From contig JADLGD010000044.1 of the NCBI GenBank assembly GCA_020849495.1, positions 1 to 53,564 on the forward strand: a DNA stretch of 53,564 nt. Reading direction: 5' to 3'. Position numbers and translations under genes: made by a program. The DNA comes from Fluviicola sp. (GTDB lineage Bacteria; Bacteroidota; Bacteroidia; Flavobacteriales_D; Crocinitomicaceae). Positions 15,708-24,178 of the stretch are shown here, in pieces; within the stretch, counting starts at the first letter, position 1; each line of letters opens with the position of its first letter. The notes under the pieces are model-generated. The model saw nothing but the letters and a program-made list of their open reading frames with translations. It made no database searches and was not told the DNA's origin.

Positions 15708-17357
15708 TTAGTTATCCATCAACAACCGCGCATTGGAAAGCGACGCTTCTGAAACGAGATCTCCAGACATCAATTTTGCTAAGGCAACTACGCGCTGTTC
15801 TTTTGTAAGTACCGAAATATCCGTATTGGTTTCATTGGCCTCAGATGTCTTTGACACTTCAAAATGTGCTGATGCTTTCGCTGCCACCTGAGGGAGATGT
15901 GAAATCGCAATGATTTGCATGTTTCGTCCCATATCGTGTAGCATGTTTCCTATACGCAAAGCAACTTCTCCAGAAACTCCGGTGTCGATCTCATCTAAAA
16001 TCAATGTTGGCAACGACTTTTTATTACTCAAGGTAGCTTGAATGGCCAACATCAATCGGGATAACTCACCACCACTTGCTGCTTTTTCAATCGGTTTTAA
16101 ATCCATTCCTTTGTTAGCCGAGAACAACATGTTAATGGACATTCCTCCATTAGCATCAAAAGCGTTGATTGGTGTCAACAAAAATTGAATCTGTGTATCT
16201 GCCAATTTCAATTGCTGTAATTGATCCATCAAATGTTTGGCTAATGCCGTTGTATTTGCAGAACGCTGTTCGAATAATTGTTGACTCAATTGTTTCAATT
16301 CCTTTTCAGCTTGATCCAATTGTGCGTTCAAATTTGCTAAGGCTTCATCCGAATGTTCAACTCGATCTACTTTTTCCTGGAATTGTTTTTCCAGTTCCAT
16401 CAATTGTTCTTGTGATTGCAACTGATGTTTCCGCAAAGCATTGTTGAATCGATCGACCATCGACGTCAAAAATTCAAAACGCTCCGGATTCATTTCCAAA
16501 GCTTCCAATTGTTGCTGAGCTTCTGCTGAAATGTCATCCAATTCTAACATGCACGATTGCAAACGATCACTTATTGAAGCCAAATTGGCATCCAACGATT
16601 TCCATTTATCCACCACGACTTTCATCGCGCGCAACATTTCCAATGGACCGCGTTCGGTATTCAAACCTTGATCTACCGCAGCAAAAGCTAAACGCAAATC
16701 ATCCACTTGACCTAAGCGATTCAATTCACTTTCATAGGATTCGAACGAATGTTTGTCCAATTCAAGTGCGGCCAATTCATCCAACTGAAACTGAATGTAG
16801 TCCAATTCCTTTTGTAACTCACTGGCATTTGATTGCAAGAAATCGCGTTCTTTCTGCAAAGCTTTGTACTGTATGAAACTAGTCTTTGTAGCATTCGCCA
16901 GTGACAACGTATCTCCAAACACATCCAATAAATCGAATTGAAAACGAGCTGATTTCAACTCTAAAGTTTCATGTTGCGAATGGATGTAAATCAACTGTTC
17001 CGTCAATTCTTTTAATTGCGACAATTGAACAGGAGTGTCGTTGATAAATGCGCGTGATTTACCTTGAGCGGTTATTTCTCTTCGAATCAATAATTCCGTA
17101 TCCCAATCAATATCTTGTTGATCGAACCAGGATTTTAATTCAGTTTGAGGGTGAAAAAGAGCTTCAACAATTGTTTTCTCATCTGCATTTCGAATCACCG
17201 AATAATCTGCTCGTTCTCCAAGAATTAAATTTAAAGCTCCTAATAGAATGGATTTACCTGAACCGGTTTCACCAGTAATGACTGTGTACCCTTTATCAAA
17301 ATCAATGAGTGCTTTTTGGATTAAAGCAAAATTTCGAATAGAAAGTTGCGCTAACAT
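15708..17357 (-). CDS. recN: DNA repair protein RecN
   Basis: 549 residues, the normal length. An SMC-like ATPase that gathers DNA ends during double-strand-break repair. The N-terminal MLAQLSIRNFALI is typical, the Walker A is GETGSGKS (29-36), the middle is a long coiled coil (about 150-350, Gln/Leu/Glu-rich), and the C-terminal half holds the ABC signature ASGGELSRLMLA and Walker B LILDEIDTGVSGE. Its ATG shares one base with the stop of porD (TAATG), so the two are translated together. The last 26 codons have a diverged copy 782 bases downstream. Confidence 0.97.
   Translation of the reverse strand: MLAQLSIRNFALIQKALIDFDKGYTVITGETGSGKSILLGALNLILGERADYSVIRNADEKTIVEALFHPQTELKSWFDQQDIDWDTELLIRREITAQGKSRAFINDTPVQLSQLKELTEQLIYIHSQHETLELKSARFQFDLLDVFGDTLSLANATKTSFIQYKALQKERDFLQSNASELQKELDYIQFQLDELAALELDKHSFESYESELNRLGQVDDLRLAFAAVDQGLNTERGPLEMLRAMKVVVDKWKSLDANLASISDRLQSCMLELDDISAEAQQQLEALEMNPERFEFLTSMVDRFNNALRKHQLQSQEQLMELEKQFQEKVDRVEHSDEALANLNAQLDQAEKELKQLSQQLFEQRSANTTALAKHLMDQLQQLKLADTQIQFLLTPINAFDANGGMSINMLFSANKGMDLKPIEKAASGGELSRLMLAIQATLSNKKSLPTLILDEIDTGVSGEVALRIGNMLHDMGRNMQIIAISHLPQVAAKASAHFEVSKTSEANETNTDISVLTKEQRVVALAKLMSGDLVSEASLSNARLLMDN
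15716..15794. repeat. Intact copy of a 79-bp direct repeat (3' end of recN)
   Basis: This segment matches 14934-15012 at about 70 of 79 positions with no gaps, in the same orientation and 782 bases apart. The two copies bracket the cytochrome P460-like gene. Confidence 0.8.
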
Positions 17358-18262
17358 TAATTCAAGATTTCCTCGTAACGTGATGAATTAGCTGGATCTA
17401 TTTTTTTAAGAACCGTTACAATTTCGGTTTTCTCTTGTGGAGTTGCGTCCAAATACAAGTTTTTCAATTCATTCAATTTAGCTTGAGCAAAATTCAAAAC
17501 GTTGATTGAGCTTGGACGTGCAGCTGATACTTTCGTTAACTTATTCAAAGCATCATAAATCTTTTTTCTGCTGGTTTCTTTGTTGTCATACAAATTGTCC
17601 ATTCCCAAGCGGTGATATTCGTACAAACATTCACGCAAAGGCTCAAACAATTGATGCAATTGATTATCCACCAACCAGTAACGATTGCGTTTTCCTGCAC
17701 CTGATTCATTTGATTTCCAACCTGGAGCACCAGAATTCTGAGCATTGGAAACAATTTGTTGTGCTTCTGTAAAATAAGGTGTCCCTCCTTTTAAGGAAAA
17801 AGAATCGTAATCTAAACCAATGATGTAATACGCATAAAAAGCCAAAATAGAGGTCAAATTATCACGGTATTGGTTAGGAGCATAAATCAAAACGGTGTTT
17901 CTAGAATAAGCAAATTCCAAATCATCATCTTGAAAATTGAAAATAGCTGAGTTGTAAGAACTATTAAATACGGGACGAGAAGATTGTATTTGCATGGAAC
18001 CTGAAAAAGCACCATTGTTAATCGATGTGATTTGCAATTGCAATTGACAATTGATGCGCTCTTCTACTTTGAACTTATCTTTTGTCCAAGCAGTATTGTT
18101 CATCATATCGTAAATCGTTTGTTTCAACAACTCAAACAATTCTTTTTCAGCTGTAGTAACTTCCGTTTTGATATCGTTGACAATGGTCACTTGACAATTC
18201 AACTCCTGTGCTTTTAAAAAGCCAGGTGCGATCAACAGCAATAAAACCAGGTATTTTTTCAT
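17357..18262 (-). CDS. porD: DUF4835 family protein, PorD-like T9SS-associated protein
   Basis: 301 residues from ATG 18262 (MKKYLVLLLLIAPGFLKAQ signal peptide). The protein opens ELNCQVTIVND and contains ILAFYAYYIIGLDYDSFSLKGG, RNRYWLVDN and a helical C-terminus, which fits DUF4835. In Flavobacteriales this family lies between coaBC and recN, as here, and is annotated as the T9SS-related protein PorD; that functional link is from family knowledge and I cannot prove it from sequence. The stop of coaBC is one base upstream of its start, and its own stop overlaps recN. Confidence 0.8.
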   Translation of the reverse strand: MKKYLVLLLLIAPGFLKAQELNCQVTIVNDIKTEVTTAEKELFELLKQTIYDMMNNTAWTKDKFKVEERINCQLQLQITSINNGAFSGSMQIQSSRPVFNSSYNSAIFNFQDDDLEFAYSRNTVLIYAPNQYRDNLTSILAFYAYYIIGLDYDSFSLKGGTPYFTEAQQIVSNAQNSGAPGWKSNESGAGKRNRYWLVDNQLHQLFEPLRECLYEYHRLGMDNLYDNKETSRKKIYDALNKLTKVSAARPSSINVLNFAQAKLNELKNLYLDATPQEKTEIVTVLKKIDPANSSRYEEILN

Positions 18263-18263
18263 A

Positions 18264-19460
18264 TTATTTTTCAAACAAGGCATCCAATAAAGCAAATGCT
18301 AAATCTACTTTTGATTGTAACTCAAAACTACGAATATTATTGTTTTTATCAATGAGACTTACAGCATTTGTATCCACACCAAAACCAACACCACTTTCTC
18401 CCATTTCATTCAATACAATTGCATCTAATTGCTTACGGATAAGTTTATCTTTCGCATACTCCAATCCGTTTTGCGTTTCGAGCGCAAAACCAACTACACG
18501 TTGATGACTGGTTTTAGTAGAAGCAGCCCATGTAAGGATGTCCGGATTTTTAATCAACTGAATCATTAAATCTTCAGCTGACTTTTTGATTTTTTGATTG
18601 GCTACCATTTCTGGTCGGTAATCTGCTACCGCAGCAGCAAAAATGCCTAGAGTAGCATTTTTCCAATTGTTTTGTACTGCTTGCAACATTTCTTCAGCAC
18701 TTTGAACGGCTAGCAATTGGATGTTTTTATGATTCGTTTTACAATGTGTTGGACCAAAGATCAATATCACATTTGCTCCTTTTTTAGCAGCAGCTTCCGC
18801 TAAAGCAAATCCCATTTTGCCACTGGAATGATTTCCTATGAATCGAACAGGATCGATTGCTTCATAAGTTGGACCAGCAGTGATTAAAATGGTTTGTCCT
18901 ACAAATCGATCATCTTTTGCAAAATGATTTTCTAGAACTTCCAGTAATGTTTCCGGTTCAGCCATTCTACCTTCACCACTTAATCCGGAAGCTAAAAAAC
19001 CACTTTCTGCGGGGATAATGGTATGACCAAAACCTTCTACTATTGCAAGATTGTTTTTCGTTGTAGGATGCGCATACATGTCTAAATCCATTGCAGGAGC
19101 AATAAAAACGGGACATTTTGCGCTTAAATAAGTTGCCAACAAGAAATTATCTGTGAAGCCGTGAGCCATTTTCGCTAAAGAATTGGCAGTAACTGGAGCA
19201 AAGATCATTACATCGGCCCACAAAGCCCATTCTACATGATTGGTCCATTCACCTGTCTTGGAGTTGTAAAAATCAATTCCAACCGGATTTTCAGAAAGTG
19301 TGGCAACAGTTAACGGTGTGATAAAATCAGAAGAGGCAGGTGTCATCATACATCTGACATCTGCCCCTTGTTTTTTTAACAGTCGAATGAAGGTTGCTAT
19401 TTTGTATGCTGCAATACCGCCAGTAATACCAACTAGTATGCGTTTGTCCTTCAAAGACAT
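18264..19460 (-). CDS. coaBC: Bifunctional phosphopantothenoylcysteine decarboxylase / phosphopantothenate-cysteine ligase
   Basis: 398 residues. The two central steps of coenzyme A synthesis: CTP-dependent joining of cysteine to 4'-phosphopantothenate (C-terminal CoaB, about 185-398, with ITAGPTYEAIDPVRFIGNHS) and FMN-dependent decarboxylation (N-terminal CoaC, 1-175, ITGGIAAYK). The decarboxylase His75 (NHVEWAL) is present. Two residues differ from E. coli Dfp: Asp125 in PAMDLDMY where E. coli has Asn, and Ser158 in FLASGLSGEGRM where E. coli has the catalytic Cys. I recall the same changes in other Bacteroidota, so the gene is probably functional. It sits six bases after rpoZ. Confidence 0.95.
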   Translation of the reverse strand: MSLKDKRILVGITGGIAAYKIATFIRLLKKQGADVRCMMTPASSDFITPLTVATLSENPVGIDFYNSKTGEWTNHVEWALWADVMIFAPVTANSLAKMAHGFTDNFLLATYLSAKCPVFIAPAMDLDMYAHPTTKNNLAIVEGFGHTIIPAESGFLASGLSGEGRMAEPETLLEVLENHFAKDDRFVGQTILITAGPTYEAIDPVRFIGNHSSGKMGFALAEAAAKKGANVILIFGPTHCKTNHKNIQLLAVQSAEEMLQAVQNNWKNATLGIFAAAVADYRPEMVANQKIKKSAEDLMIQLIKNPDILTWAASTKTSHQRVVGFALETQNGLEYAKDKLIRKQLDAIVLNEMGESGVGFGVDTNAVSLIDKNNNIRSFELQSKVDLAFALLDALFEK

Positions 19461-19466
19461 GGTATC

Positions 19467-19787
19467 TTACTCTTCCGTCGTATTACGGAAATAGATTTGA
19501 TCAGTTTTCATTTCTTCAATCGCCAAAGCAACTGGTTTTGGCATTTTCTCATAAAAACGAGAAATTTCAATTTGCTCACGATTTTCAAAAATCTCTTCTA
19601 AGTTATCTGTTGAAGAAGCAAACTCCTGCAATTTAGAAGTTAATTCTTCTTTCATTGAACTACTGATTTGATTTGCACGTCTTGACATTACAACGATAGA
19701 TTCGTAAATGTTAGATGTACCTTTTTCTAAATCAATCGTGTCACGAGTAATTGTAGAACGCTCAGCATTATTGTTTTTGAAACTCAT
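19467..19787 (-). CDS. rpoZ: DNA-directed RNA polymerase omega subunit, Bacteroidota type
   Basis: 106 residues. The central helix pair with NIYESIVVMSRRANQIS corresponds to the omega core that clamps the C-terminus of beta-prime; the sequence is the longer Bacteroidota form with an N-terminal extension and a C-terminal tail (YFRNTTEE). Position between bamD and coaBC is conserved in Flavobacteriales, which supports the call. Spacing is 17 bases from bamD and six from coaBC. Confidence 0.85.
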   Translation of the reverse strand: MSFKNNNAERSTITRDTIDLEKGTSNIYESIVVMSRRANQISSSMKEELTSKLQEFASSTDNLEEIFENREQIEISRFYEKMPKPVALAIEEMKTDQIYFRNTTEE

Positions 19788-19804
19788 TTGTTCGTTAATT
19801 TATT

Positions 19805-20596
19805 TTAGTTTTTTGAAGTGTTTTTCAAGTTCTGCAACTTTTCAGGATACCCTTCGAATTCGCGAAGATAGCTTGAATTTGGAAATTCTGCAATAAAATT
19901 CTCATAAGATTCAATAGATTTCTCTATTCTTTCTTCTAATTTAGACTCCACACTATTCACAGTCAGCAAATAATAGTTTCTCACAAGAATAGCTGACACC
20001 TCTTCACGGTATTCAGAAACAGGGAAGTTTTCTAAGAAAGATGCTGCTGTAACAGTAGCTGCACGGTAGTTCTCTGTTTTGGAATACAAGCGCACATTCA
20101 TTGCTTCTTTTGTTTGCAATTTGAAACGCAATTGGTTCATGACTTGATTACAAGTGTCTACTCGAGCTGAATTAGGAAAACGATTGATGAATAATTGCAA
20201 ATCATTCAATGCTAATTCTGTTTCATCTTGATCAAGTGACGCCTCTGGGCTGTTTTGAACCGTACAAAGTGCACCTAAAAACATGGTTTCTTCTACATGT
20301 TGTGAATAGGGGAATTTTGTTTGGAAAGAGCCTAAATAATAACTTGCCAAATACCAATCTTCCACTGCATAACATGCTTTTCCAAGTCGGTAATATGAGA
20401 TTTCACCTTGTCCTGATTTTGAAGAACGCTGGTACACTTGTTCATACAAAGCTACACAACGCTCGTATTTCCCATCATCATACAATTTGTTCGCTAACTC
20501 AAATTTAGCGTTATAGTCATCAGATTTCAGGACGTAGTTGTAACCTTTACACGATAGTAAACTAAACAAGACAACAACAGCGATAATACTTCTCAT
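19805..20596 (-). CDS. bamD: Outer membrane protein assembly lipoprotein BamD
   Basis: 263 residues from ATG 20596, with lipobox LLSC (Cys16) in MRSIIAVVVLFSLLSC. The mature protein is a chain of tetratricopeptide-like helices (KFELANKLYDDGKYERCVAL, EISYYRLGKACYAVEDWYLA, LALNDLQLFINRFPNS, IESYENFIAEFPNS). It is the essential lipoprotein of the BAM complex that helps BamA insert barrel proteins into the outer membrane. It leads the bamD-rpoZ-coaBC-porD-recN block. Confidence 0.9.
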   Translation of the reverse strand: MRSIIAVVVLFSLLSCKGYNYVLKSDDYNAKFELANKLYDDGKYERCVALYEQVYQRSSKSGQGEISYYRLGKACYAVEDWYLASYYLGSFQTKFPYSQHVEETMFLGALCTVQNSPEASLDQDETELALNDLQLFINRFPNSARVDTCNQVMNQLRFKLQTKEAMNVRLYSKTENYRAATVTAASFLENFPVSEYREEVSAILVRNYYLLTVNSVESKLEERIEKSIESYENFIAEFPNSSYLREFEGYPEKLQNLKNTSKN

Positions 20597-20620
20597 AGAA
20601 AACAAAAATAGGATAAAAAT

Positions 20621-21577
20621 TTACTTTACGCGTAGTTGTTTTCCTACTTGCAAGGTGGTTTTAGGACTCATTCCATTCAAACTACACAGTTTAGAAACGG
20701 TTGTATTGTGTCTGGAAGCAATTTCTGAAAGCGTGTCACCTGAACGTACTTTGTAATATTTTCGAGCACCAGCAGTTTCTGGTTTACGTTGAACAGCAGC
20801 AATCACTTCACCACTTTCTTCACCAGCATCTGAAGGTTTTGCTCCTGGACGGAAAATCCCTCTGTGTACCATTAGGTTTTCATCTTTCACTTCTTTTTCA
20901 GCAAAATCGATGACCTCTTCTGGATTCATTGGAGCATCGTAGAAACGCACTTCAAAATGTAAATGCGGACCAAAAGATCGACCAGTATTTCCACCTAATC
21001 CAATTGGTTCACCAGCTTTCACTTCTTGATCAGGAGCTACAAGGTGCTTACTCAAATGCGCATAGAATGTTTCCAATCCGTTGTGATGACGAATGATGAC
21101 TAAATTTCCAAATCCACCATCATTCCATTTTGCATAGCGAATTTTACCAGACCATGCTGCGCGAACTGTATCTCCAATGTTTAATCCTAAATCAATTCCA
21201 TTGTGATAACGTCCACTTCGGTAGCCATATCGAGATGTTACAGCACCGGGAACAGGAATATGAAAATCTTTGTGCGCATCATCCATTACACACAGCCAAA
21301 CAGTGTCTTTGATTTTAGACATGTCGTTTTTGTGATCGGAAGTGTAACACACATTGTTATCCCAACGCTGAGAAAATCGATACATGGTATCTTGTTCAAA
21401 AATGGAATAAACGTGTTGATTCATGATCCCGTTGAAAATTTTATCATCCAAGTATCTCCATGTGCGATTGGAGTAAATAATCATCTTACCTTCAGGAGTG
21501 TCCAAGGTATCAATTGGAGTTTGTCCAAAGGAATAAATTGAACAGATTAGAACGAGAAGAATAAGGATGTTTTTCAT
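20621..21577 (-). CDS. Exported M23 metallopeptidase with C-terminal LysM domain
   Basis: 318 residues, signal peptide MKNILILLVLICSIYSFGQ. The LytM/M23 catalytic domain (about 105-225) has His125 and Asp129 in YHNGIDLG, His174 in FYAHLS and the His205-x-His207 pair in GPHLHFEV, so all zinc and catalytic residues of a peptidoglycan endopeptidase are present. A single LysM domain (about 274-318, YYKVRSGDTLSEIASRHN) would bind the glycan strand. It likely trims cell-wall crosslinks in the periplasm. It is 24 bases upstream of bamD. Confidence 0.92.
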   Translation of the reverse strand: MKNILILLVLICSIYSFGQTPIDTLDTPEGKMIIYSNRTWRYLDDKIFNGIMNQHVYSIFEQDTMYRFSQRWDNNVCYTSDHKNDMSKIKDTVWLCVMDDAHKDFHIPVPGAVTSRYGYRSGRYHNGIDLGLNIGDTVRAAWSGKIRYAKWNDGGFGNLVIIRHHNGLETFYAHLSKHLVAPDQEVKAGEPIGLGGNTGRSFGPHLHFEVRFYDAPMNPEEVIDFAEKEVKDENLMVHRGIFRPGAKPSDAGEESGEVIAAVQRKPETAGARKYYKVRSGDTLSEIASRHNTTVSKLCSLNGMSPKTTLQVGKQLRVK

Positions 21578-21673
21578 GTATGGAGTGTTTCTCTAATTTC
21601 GGGTTCCATGCAAATATAGACAGAAAAAGTACTTTTAAAGGGTGAAAAAACGTTAATAATCAACACTCAATTG

Positions 21674-22573
21674 TTACTGACGCACTTCTTTTGGCGCTTT
21701 TCCATCCACATCCATGATGAAAATATCATAGAATAGATCCTCATTCGGTTTCACTAAATCAACCATTCCTTTTGAACCATACGCTTCTTTTGCTGGAACT
21801 AAAATCCACAGTTTATCAAACATATTGCGTTGAAACATGGCTTTTTTCAAACCAGGTACCAATCCATTATCACTCATCCCAAATCGAAATGGAACTCCAC
21901 GTTGATAGGAATTATCGTAACGAGGATTGGATTTCGTCCCCACAAAATAATGAATCGCTACTTCCGACTTTTCATTAATCGTCACTTTGTCTTTTTCAGG
22001 TGATTCTTCTAGTTTCCAAATTTTCAAACCATCAACAACTGCAGTTGGTTGCATGCGTTTTCCTACTCTTAAGAATATGATATTCGCTGAATTAGGAGGA
22101 ATAACACCTGGAATTCCTTTTTCACCTCGAGCTAATTTCGGAGGAAGAAAAACTTCTACAAAATCGCCGACATGCAATTCATTCATCGCTAAATCCCATC
22201 CGCTCGTTTGCATGTTATAGCCCACCAAGAAAGGAATCATCTCGCGTTTCAATAAATGATTTCCATCTACCGCTTCTCCATTTGGCAAGGTCAATTTAAA
22301 ATTGATTTCATACACCTCACCCGGTTTCAACGCTTCACCATTACCTTTTTCAAACCATTGGATTTTCATGCCGTTCATGAAATTTTTCTTGTCAACAACT
22401 GTCGACTTAGGATCCAATAACTTTTCAGCTTCCGTACGATCATCATTCGGTGACTTAGTAGAAGGCGCTGGATCTTCTGTTGTTTTCACACCACTGGTAT
22501 CACAAGCGACCAAAGTGCTCAATCCTAAAAATAAGCTGACAACTAATTTTGTATTACGTTTCATGTATTGCAT
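21674..22573 (-). CDS. Lipoprotein with two FKBP-type prolyl isomerase domains
   Basis: 299 residues (or 296 from the ATG at 22564). Lipobox LVAC follows LVVSLFLGLSTLVAC. Two FKBP folds are seen in tandem: about 68-180 (QWFEKGNGEALKPGEVYEIN, VDGNHLLKREMIPFLVG, GWDLAMNELHVGDFVEVFLP) and about 183-295 (KIWKLEESPEKDKVTINEKS, GVPFRFGMSDNGLVPGLKKA, LWILVPAKEAYGSKGM). The family catalyses cis-trans isomerisation of prolyl bonds; active-site aromatics are incompletely conserved, so chaperone activity is an option. It starts one base after gldI ends. Confidence 0.85.
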   Translation of the reverse strand: MQYMKRNTKLVVSLFLGLSTLVACDTSGVKTTEDPAPSTKSPNDDRTEAEKLLDPKSTVVDKKNFMNGMKIQWFEKGNGEALKPGEVYEINFKLTLPNGEAVDGNHLLKREMIPFLVGYNMQTSGWDLAMNELHVGDFVEVFLPPKLARGEKGIPGVIPPNSANIIFLRVGKRMQPTAVVDGLKIWKLEESPEKDKVTINEKSEVAIHYFVGTKSNPRYDNSYQRGVPFRFGMSDNGLVPGLKKAMFQRNMFDKLWILVPAKEAYGSKGMVDLVKPNEDLFYDIFIMDVDGKAPKEVRQ

Positions 22574-22574
22574 T

Positions 22575-23087
22575 TTATTCTACTTCAATCAATTCAATAT
22601 CTACAACCAATGGCGATAAGGGTGGGATTTTCTTTAAATCACCTATTAATCCATGAGCTAAGTGGCTCGGGAAAATCAATTTGGCTTTTTCACCAATTTT
22701 CATCAATTTGATTCCTTCATGGATTCCTGATTCCATTTCACTTTTATCCACTCTAAACACATCCAATTCATCCTTACCTGTTTCATAGCAAACGGTTCCG
22801 TCTAATAAGGATATTTTATATTTCACTTTTGCATCTTGACCCGGCTGTGGTATTGCTCCATCACCAGCTTTCATGATGATATAACGTAATCCAGTTCCCG
22901 TCTCAGTGATTTTCATTTTTTCAAATTTCACCAAGTACATTTGAATGTCTAAATCTTCTTCCAAAGCCAAATCTTCGTTCAACTCAGCTGATTTTTCATT
23001 GTTCCAATCTGGAAGTTTGATTTGCTCTTCGGGTGTACAAGCGATTAAAGTAACTAAAGACAAACCTATTACAAATGACTTTTGCAT
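22575..23087 (-). CDS. gldI: GldI-like FKBP-type peptidyl-prolyl isomerase lipoprotein
   Basis: 170 residues with lipobox LIAC (MQKSFVIGLSLVTLIAC). The FKBP domain spans about 55-170 with RYIIMKAGDGAIPQPGQDAK, SGIHEGIKLMKIGEKAKLIF and a C-terminal VVDIELIEVE. GldI is an FKBP lipoprotein needed for gliding and T9SS function in Flavobacterium; its gene there neighbours a DHH phosphoesterase gene, exactly the arrangement here. The assignment rests on family plus neighbourhood. Confidence 0.75.
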   Translation of the reverse strand: MQKSFVIGLSLVTLIACTPEEQIKLPDWNNEKSAELNEDLALEEDLDIQMYLVKFEKMKITETGTGLRYIIMKAGDGAIPQPGQDAKVKYKISLLDGTVCYETGKDELDVFRVDKSEMESGIHEGIKLMKIGEKAKLIFPSHLAHGLIGDLKKIPPLSPLVVDIELIEVE

Positions 23088-23105
23088 ATTATCGACTTAA
23101 ACAAA

Positions 23106-24119
23106 TTAATGATTGGCTTTCTTGGGAATGAAATTAGCAACATTTGTTACAAATTTTTTAATGGTTGACTCTAGGCCATCTTCAGAGATACCTCCTGATG
23201 CATAAGCATGTCCACCTCCACTAAAATGAGCATTTGCCAATTCATTGACAAAGTAATCTCCTTTTGAACGGAAAGAGATTTTGATTTTACCATCTTTTTC
23301 AGAAAAGAAAACGGCCATTTTAATGCCTTCAATACCAAGAATCTGATTCACCAAACCTTCCGTATCACCTTTTTGGTAATTGAAGCGTTTCAATTCTTCT
23401 TCCGAAAGGGAAGCATAAGCAATTGGCATTCCTTCTAAACAAACCAATTTTTCAGAAAGTGCATATCCTTTTAATCGAATGCGATCCAAGGTATTGGTAT
23501 CGTAAACTGCTTCATGGATTTCCCAATGTTTCACACCTCTTGTTATCAAATCAGCTAAAATCAGATGCGTTTTTGCACTCACTGAAGGAAAACGAAAAGA
23601 GCCTGTATCGGTCATGATGCCAAGGTACAATGAAGCACCAATTTCTGGATCAATTGTATCTAATTGTTGGATTGATTCTAACCATTCATACACCAATTGA
23701 GACGTCGAACAAACACTCGTATCAGAAATACGTAAAGCACAAAAATCAGAAGGATGAAGGTGGTGATCGATCATAATTTTCATTGCTTTGGTATTTTCCA
23801 AAACCGATTGCATATCACTCCCTACTCTACTTGGCTCATTGTAATCCAAACAAAAAATCACATCGGCTTCTTCTAATAAATTAGAGGCTTTAATGGTTTC
23901 TGTATCAAAAGGAATGATTTGAGATTGTCCTGGTACCCAATGTAAAAACTCCGGAGCAGCATCAGGATGTATATTCGTCACCTGCTTTCCCCATTTTGAT
24001 AAAACCTGAAAAAGTGCTGTCGAACTCCCAATTGAATCTCCATCTGGGGATTTATGAGCTGTAATAACAATGTTGTTGGCTTTTAAAACAGCCTCGTATA
24101 TTTGGTTTGATTGCATCAT
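23106..24119 (-). CDS. DHH/DHHA1 phosphoesterase, NrnA-like oligoribonuclease / pAp phosphatase
   Basis: 337 residues. The DHH domain has ITAHKSPDGDSIGSS (motif with DGD), the CLDYNEPSRVG Asp, and IDHHLHPSDF, which bind the manganese pair. The DHHA1 domain ends in HFSGGGHAYASGG. Together this is the NrnA type that degrades 2-5-nt RNA to mononucleotides and dephosphorylates 3'-phosphoadenosine 5'-phosphate. It leads the block with gldI and the double FKBP gene (18- and 1-base gaps). Confidence 0.88.
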   Translation of the reverse strand: MMQSNQIYEAVLKANNIVITAHKSPDGDSIGSSTALFQVLSKWGKQVTNIHPDAAPEFLHWVPGQSQIIPFDTETIKASNLLEEADVIFCLDYNEPSRVGSDMQSVLENTKAMKIMIDHHLHPSDFCALRISDTSVCSTSQLVYEWLESIQQLDTIDPEIGASLYLGIMTDTGSFRFPSVSAKTHLILADLITRGVKHWEIHEAVYDTNTLDRIRLKGYALSEKLVCLEGMPIAYASLSEEELKRFNYQKGDTEGLVNQILGIEGIKMAVFFSEKDGKIKISFRSKGDYFVNELANAHFSGGGHAYASGGISEDGLESTIKKFVTNVANFIPKKANH

Positions 24120-24129
24120 TTTGAACTAA

Positions 24130-24157
24130 AAAAGCCTCGTAAAGGTACGAGGCTTTT
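24130..24157 (-). terminator. Strong intrinsic terminator
   Basis: A perfect 12-bp stem (AAAAGCCTCGTA with TACGAGGCTTTT) and a four-base loop, followed by TTT on the minus strand. It lies 21 bases after the stop of the 24179-24664 gene and separates it from the DHH-gldI unit. Confidence 0.85.
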
Positions 24158-24178
24158 GGTATATTGTTTCGTTTTTTA

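Noticed and set aside
14930-15710. Active mobile element at the recN end
   Set aside because: No integrase, transposase, terminal inverted repeats or target duplication of exact sequence; only a diverged direct repeat remains.
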